Shown here: in pieces, positions 60,845 to 64,000 of the stretch
Position numbering within the stretch: the first letter of the stretch is position 1
How the letters are laid out: the number at the start of each line of letters is the position of its first letter
Assembly (NCBI RefSeq): GCF_040581485.1
Contig: NC_090135.1
Span: 7,557,001-7,621,000, forward strand
Source of the DNA: Linepithema humile
Taxonomy: Eukaryota; Arthropoda; Insecta; Hymenoptera; Formicidae
DNA: 64,000 nucleotides
Reading direction: 5' to 3'
Notes under the pieces: model-generated
Told to the model about the DNA's origin: nothing
Database searches by the model: none
Seen by the model: only the letters and a program-made list of their open reading frames with translations
Program-made: the position numbers and the translations under genes

Positions 60845-61254
60845 ATTTATTTAAATTATATTCAAATTATATTCGAGGACTAGAGACTGCAGTTCATAAT
60901 AATTCATTGGTCTGTTATACACACAAGAAATATAAACAGATATAAACCGCTTCTTGCAAAAGTAGAATGCGATACTGTACAGTGCTGTACGTCCTGAAAA
61001 TGTCAATGTGTAGAGTCGAATAGTTGCATGCATATGTCGGATATAAATGCGAAGAATTTATTTTTTTGCTATTGGATGGTCTGAATCCGGAGTTTCATAC
61101 TTTCACCGTGCGAGGTCTCTAAAATCAAATTGAAATCAGGGGAAAACTGGCAGCTCTGGGCTACATATGCTTGCTTAGAAATTTTTAACCTGTTCTTAAC
61201 CTGCCTTAACCGGAATTTATTGAAGTGGGCCACATTGTTTTTTGTGCGTATAAT
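60845..61254. promoter_or_regulatory. bidirectional promoter of NDUFAF1 and NUDT18
   Basis: 410 bases separate the two initiation codons. The segment contains several TTAACCTG/CTTAACC words at 61186-61212, just before NUDT18. No TATA box is clear. Co-regulation of the pair is possible but is inference from spacing alone. Confidence 0.6.
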
Positions 61255-62631
61255 ATGTCAGATTTTATAGAGAATCAAATTCAATCATTGCTTACTGGAC
61301 AAGCATTAGAAAACGATGACATATGTAATGTCTATACTTTAGGGAGTGATACAACAGGTATTTTACAAATTTATACAGTAATTATTGTCATAATGTTCTT
61401 ACAACCTATACAGCACAAACATTGTAATTACATTGTTGGCTTTTATCTACAAGGTTTTTACTGTATGGGAATGCATTGCATTTTTTTTTATCACAAAGAG
61501 AAAGACTTAATATAACTAAATTCATTATTTAGGTGCGAAAGCAGATGCACATGTGCCTATTTGTCAGAAAACGGTGACGTACATAGTAGCTGCTGTTGTT
61601 ATAAATGATAAAGGTGAAGTATTAATGATACAGGAAGCAAAAGCTTCCTGCTCTGGAAAATGGTACTTGCCAGCTGGTCGAGTGGAAAAGAATGAAAACC
61701 TGATAAGTGCTATAAAGAGAGAAGTCTTAGAAGAAACAGGTCTTGTAATAATACCGTCGAGTCTGATATTGGTAGAATGTGCAAATGGCACATGGTTTCG
61801 CTTTGTATTTACTGGAGATATAGTTGGTGGTACTCTAAAGACACTTGATCAGGCGAATGAGGAATCTCTACAGGCGTGCTGGATACGAAACATAAATGAC
61901 TTGCCCTTAAGATCTAATGATATCTTGTATCTCCTAGACAGAGGCAAAAGTTACGTTTCAAATAAAAATATCTCCCAACATCCACAATTGATGCCGATAA
62001 TTAAACCACATACCAAACTATTGCTGAGATTAATAGTTATATCTAAGAAAAGATCAACGTGAGTAATAAAAAATACTTGATATTTATTAAAACTATAATA
62101 GTTTAGCTATAGTATAGTGGCATAAATATGATCTTAGATACAATAATAAATTTTGTCAATAGGAACAAATTACATGTGCTTATATCTGATACTGAACGAT
62201 GTAACGCACCGATTTGTGAAATTAATCCAAATCGTAATTTATTATCTACTCTGCATAACTTTACGACAGTAAGTATACTTCAAAATTATTTTATATTCAC
62301 ATAAATGCTAGAAAATAAATTTAAAAATTAAACATAATTTGAAAGAACAACAATCATGCTATAAATGTACATTTATGCATTGCTTTAGGAAATATTTGGA
62401 AACGATATACTGCAACATAAGCTACACGGTCTGCTGTCTGTAGAATTTAGTGGTGGAGAACAAGGAGGAGATGGCATGTGTTTAACATTACTGGTATCTT
62501 TCAAATTGCCTTTAGAAGATATGCCTACAATTGGAAAATATATTTGGCATGAAATTTCCGAAAACGTAGCAGAAGCTCTTACAGCCCGTCTACCGCGAAA
62601 TATGACTGTCCCTTTAAAGGTCGTACGTTAA
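61255..62631 (+). CDS. NUDT18: Nudix hydrolase NUDT18, 325 aa
   Basis: Four exons join in phase: 61255-61357, 61533-62058, 62163-62268 and 62389-62631. The Nudix box (GX5EX7REUXEEXGU) is complete: G-RVEKN-E, then REVLEETGL, preceded by GKWYLPAGR. WFRFVFTGDIVGGTLKT and ANEESLQACW match NUDT18 closely, and the C-terminal segment GLLSVEFSGG plus GDGMCLTLLVSF matches its GLLGLQHLG/DGICLNVLV region. Human NUDT18 (MTH3) hydrolyses 8-oxo-dGDP and related oxidised nucleotides, sanitising the precursor pool. Together with MPG it gives the window two genome-maintenance genes, which need not be functionally linked. AATAAA lies at 62808-62813. Confidence 0.93.
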
Positions 62632-64000
62632 TTGCATACGAATATTATGCATTCATTCCGTCTGACACAAAAATAAGCAGTATAGGAGACTCAGAATCTT
62701 TTACTAAAATGTCCATGACGTTAACAATTTCGTTACCCTAGTCTACCAATGACTATAAGAGATGTTAATATGTAACAAAATAATCATTCCATATATTTAT
62801 ATAACGAAATAAACAGTTATAATATTTATGTAATGTAACAAATAATGACTTTTTTAATGAGACAATTAAAGTATTAATTTTGTAGTAAATGGGATCAAAT
62901 TATTTTAAAAGTGTTAATCTATTTCTGAGATATTTATATGAAGTATATAAATCATCATATGTTACAAATTGTTAAATAATATATAATAGCACAAAATTAA
63001 AATAAAACTGTATATAATTATAACTAAAAAAGTATAGAGGTAAACTAACTTGTTTAAAATATTATTATTAAACATTACTACATAAAAAAGTACTTAGAAA
63101 TAGGATACATTTTTACATTTCACTAATACAAGCATATCGAAGTTTTTAACAATCATATGCAAGTTATTCAATCAACGTTTACATGAATACAAAAAATCCG
63201 TACATAATTTATTGCAATAAATTCTATAATAATAATTAAGAGTTGAGAGTAACCATAAAAAATAAATATAAAAAATAGTGATAAAGTCGTAATGAGCAAT
63301 TTATCATTATTAGCAACTTGCTACATATAAAATTATGTATAGGAGCTCAAGCCTTAAACTATGCTATTTATTTTTATTACATTTTTACGCATTGTGCTTT
63401 TTGTATACTTAAATTATTGTAATAATGATAATAATTTACTTATTTAACTCAAGTCTGATATTATCTATTATAAAGTACGTGTATAAACAAATATAATTGA
63501 ACAAAAAAATGCAATATGTTAATTATTTATATAAATACAGAATTTCTTGCAAAATATTTTGTTCTTATTGCACTGTCAAACCCTACTTTATTTAATTGAA
63601 TAACATCACAGATCAGCATAATCATATTTCCACGTAAAATTTGAAAAATAAATTTTTTATATTATAATAACGAGTGCTGCATTTGATGTTCAAAAAATCA
63701 CCATAGAACTGCAGAGGTATACTACACAAAAGTATACAGATGAAGTAAACTATTTTGTAACTTTGATAGTGAAAAAAATTGTTTTTGCAAGTATATTGAG
63801 CAAAGAAATGCTAATGTTAATATTCTTAAAATTATTTAATGTACAGAGTAAATCACACAACCTGTTACACAAGTTAATATCTATTAATCAAGAACTAAAG
63901 AAACTTTTATATGATGGCTTACAAACATACATAATTGAATAAAAAGCTTAAAATGATATTAATATTAAAAAACCAGATTTTTCCTTAAAAATTTGATGTT
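62632..64000. other. 3' UTR of NUDT18 and AT-rich right edge
   Basis: The NUDT18 polyadenylation signal is at 62808-62813. Beyond it, very AT-rich sequence continues to the window edge with no coding exon visible. It may be the 3' UTR of a gene beyond the window. Confidence 0.5.

Overview
The window is nuclear DNA of an insect, most likely a hymenopteran and perhaps an ant (inference). It shows spliced genes with mostly short GT-AG introns, CpG-rich promoters in an AT-rich background, a short TTAGG-type (insect telomere motif) array in an intron, and an orthologue of the insect homeobox gene rough. Exon joins below were built by hand from reading phase and GT/AG sites. For each multi-exon model the summed coding length is divisible by three and ends at one stop.

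Layout, left to right: a five-finger C2H2 protein (+, 2755-4031); an F-box protein (+, 5252-7596); mitochondrial ribosomal protein mL39 (-, 8043-9440); a RING-like plus eight C2H2-finger protein (+, 10381-13382); a secreted single-domain chitin-binding protein (-, 13990-15485) whose untranslated first exon and TATA box lie about 4 kb upstream near 19.5 kb; about 4.5 kb with no gene; RNA polymerase III subunit RPC5 (-, 24015-26825); an hnRNP A1/Hrb87F-type RNA-binding protein (+, 27370-29824); about 6.8 kb non-coding with a roughly 180-bp tandem repeat; rough (-, 36593-41692); about 3 kb non-coding; an SLC49A4-like transporter (+, 44762-47596) with tRNA-Arg(TCT) in an intron; DNA-3-methyladenine glycosylase (+, 48346-51054); VPS18 (-, 53502-58965); complex I assembly factor NDUFAF1 (-, 59842-60844); NUDT18 (+, 61255-62631).

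Most genes are unrelated housekeeping genes. Three pairs are head to head with shared upstream regions (mL39/zinc finger, RPC5/hnRNP, NDUFAF1/NUDT18). MPG and VPS18 converge.

The most unusual structures are: (1) two inverted, near-complementary arms of about 195 bp flanking only the homeobox exon of rough, an arrangement expected to favour back-splicing into a circular RNA; (2) two alternative, phase-compatible last exons in the methyladenine glycosylase gene, one canonical and one divergent; (3) a tandem duplication of the 3' end of VPS18 in which the coiled-coil exon is broken but the RING exon is open and keeps its zinc ligands. Items 2 and 3 lie within about 4 kb of each other. No CRISPR, prophage or bacterial-type system is present.
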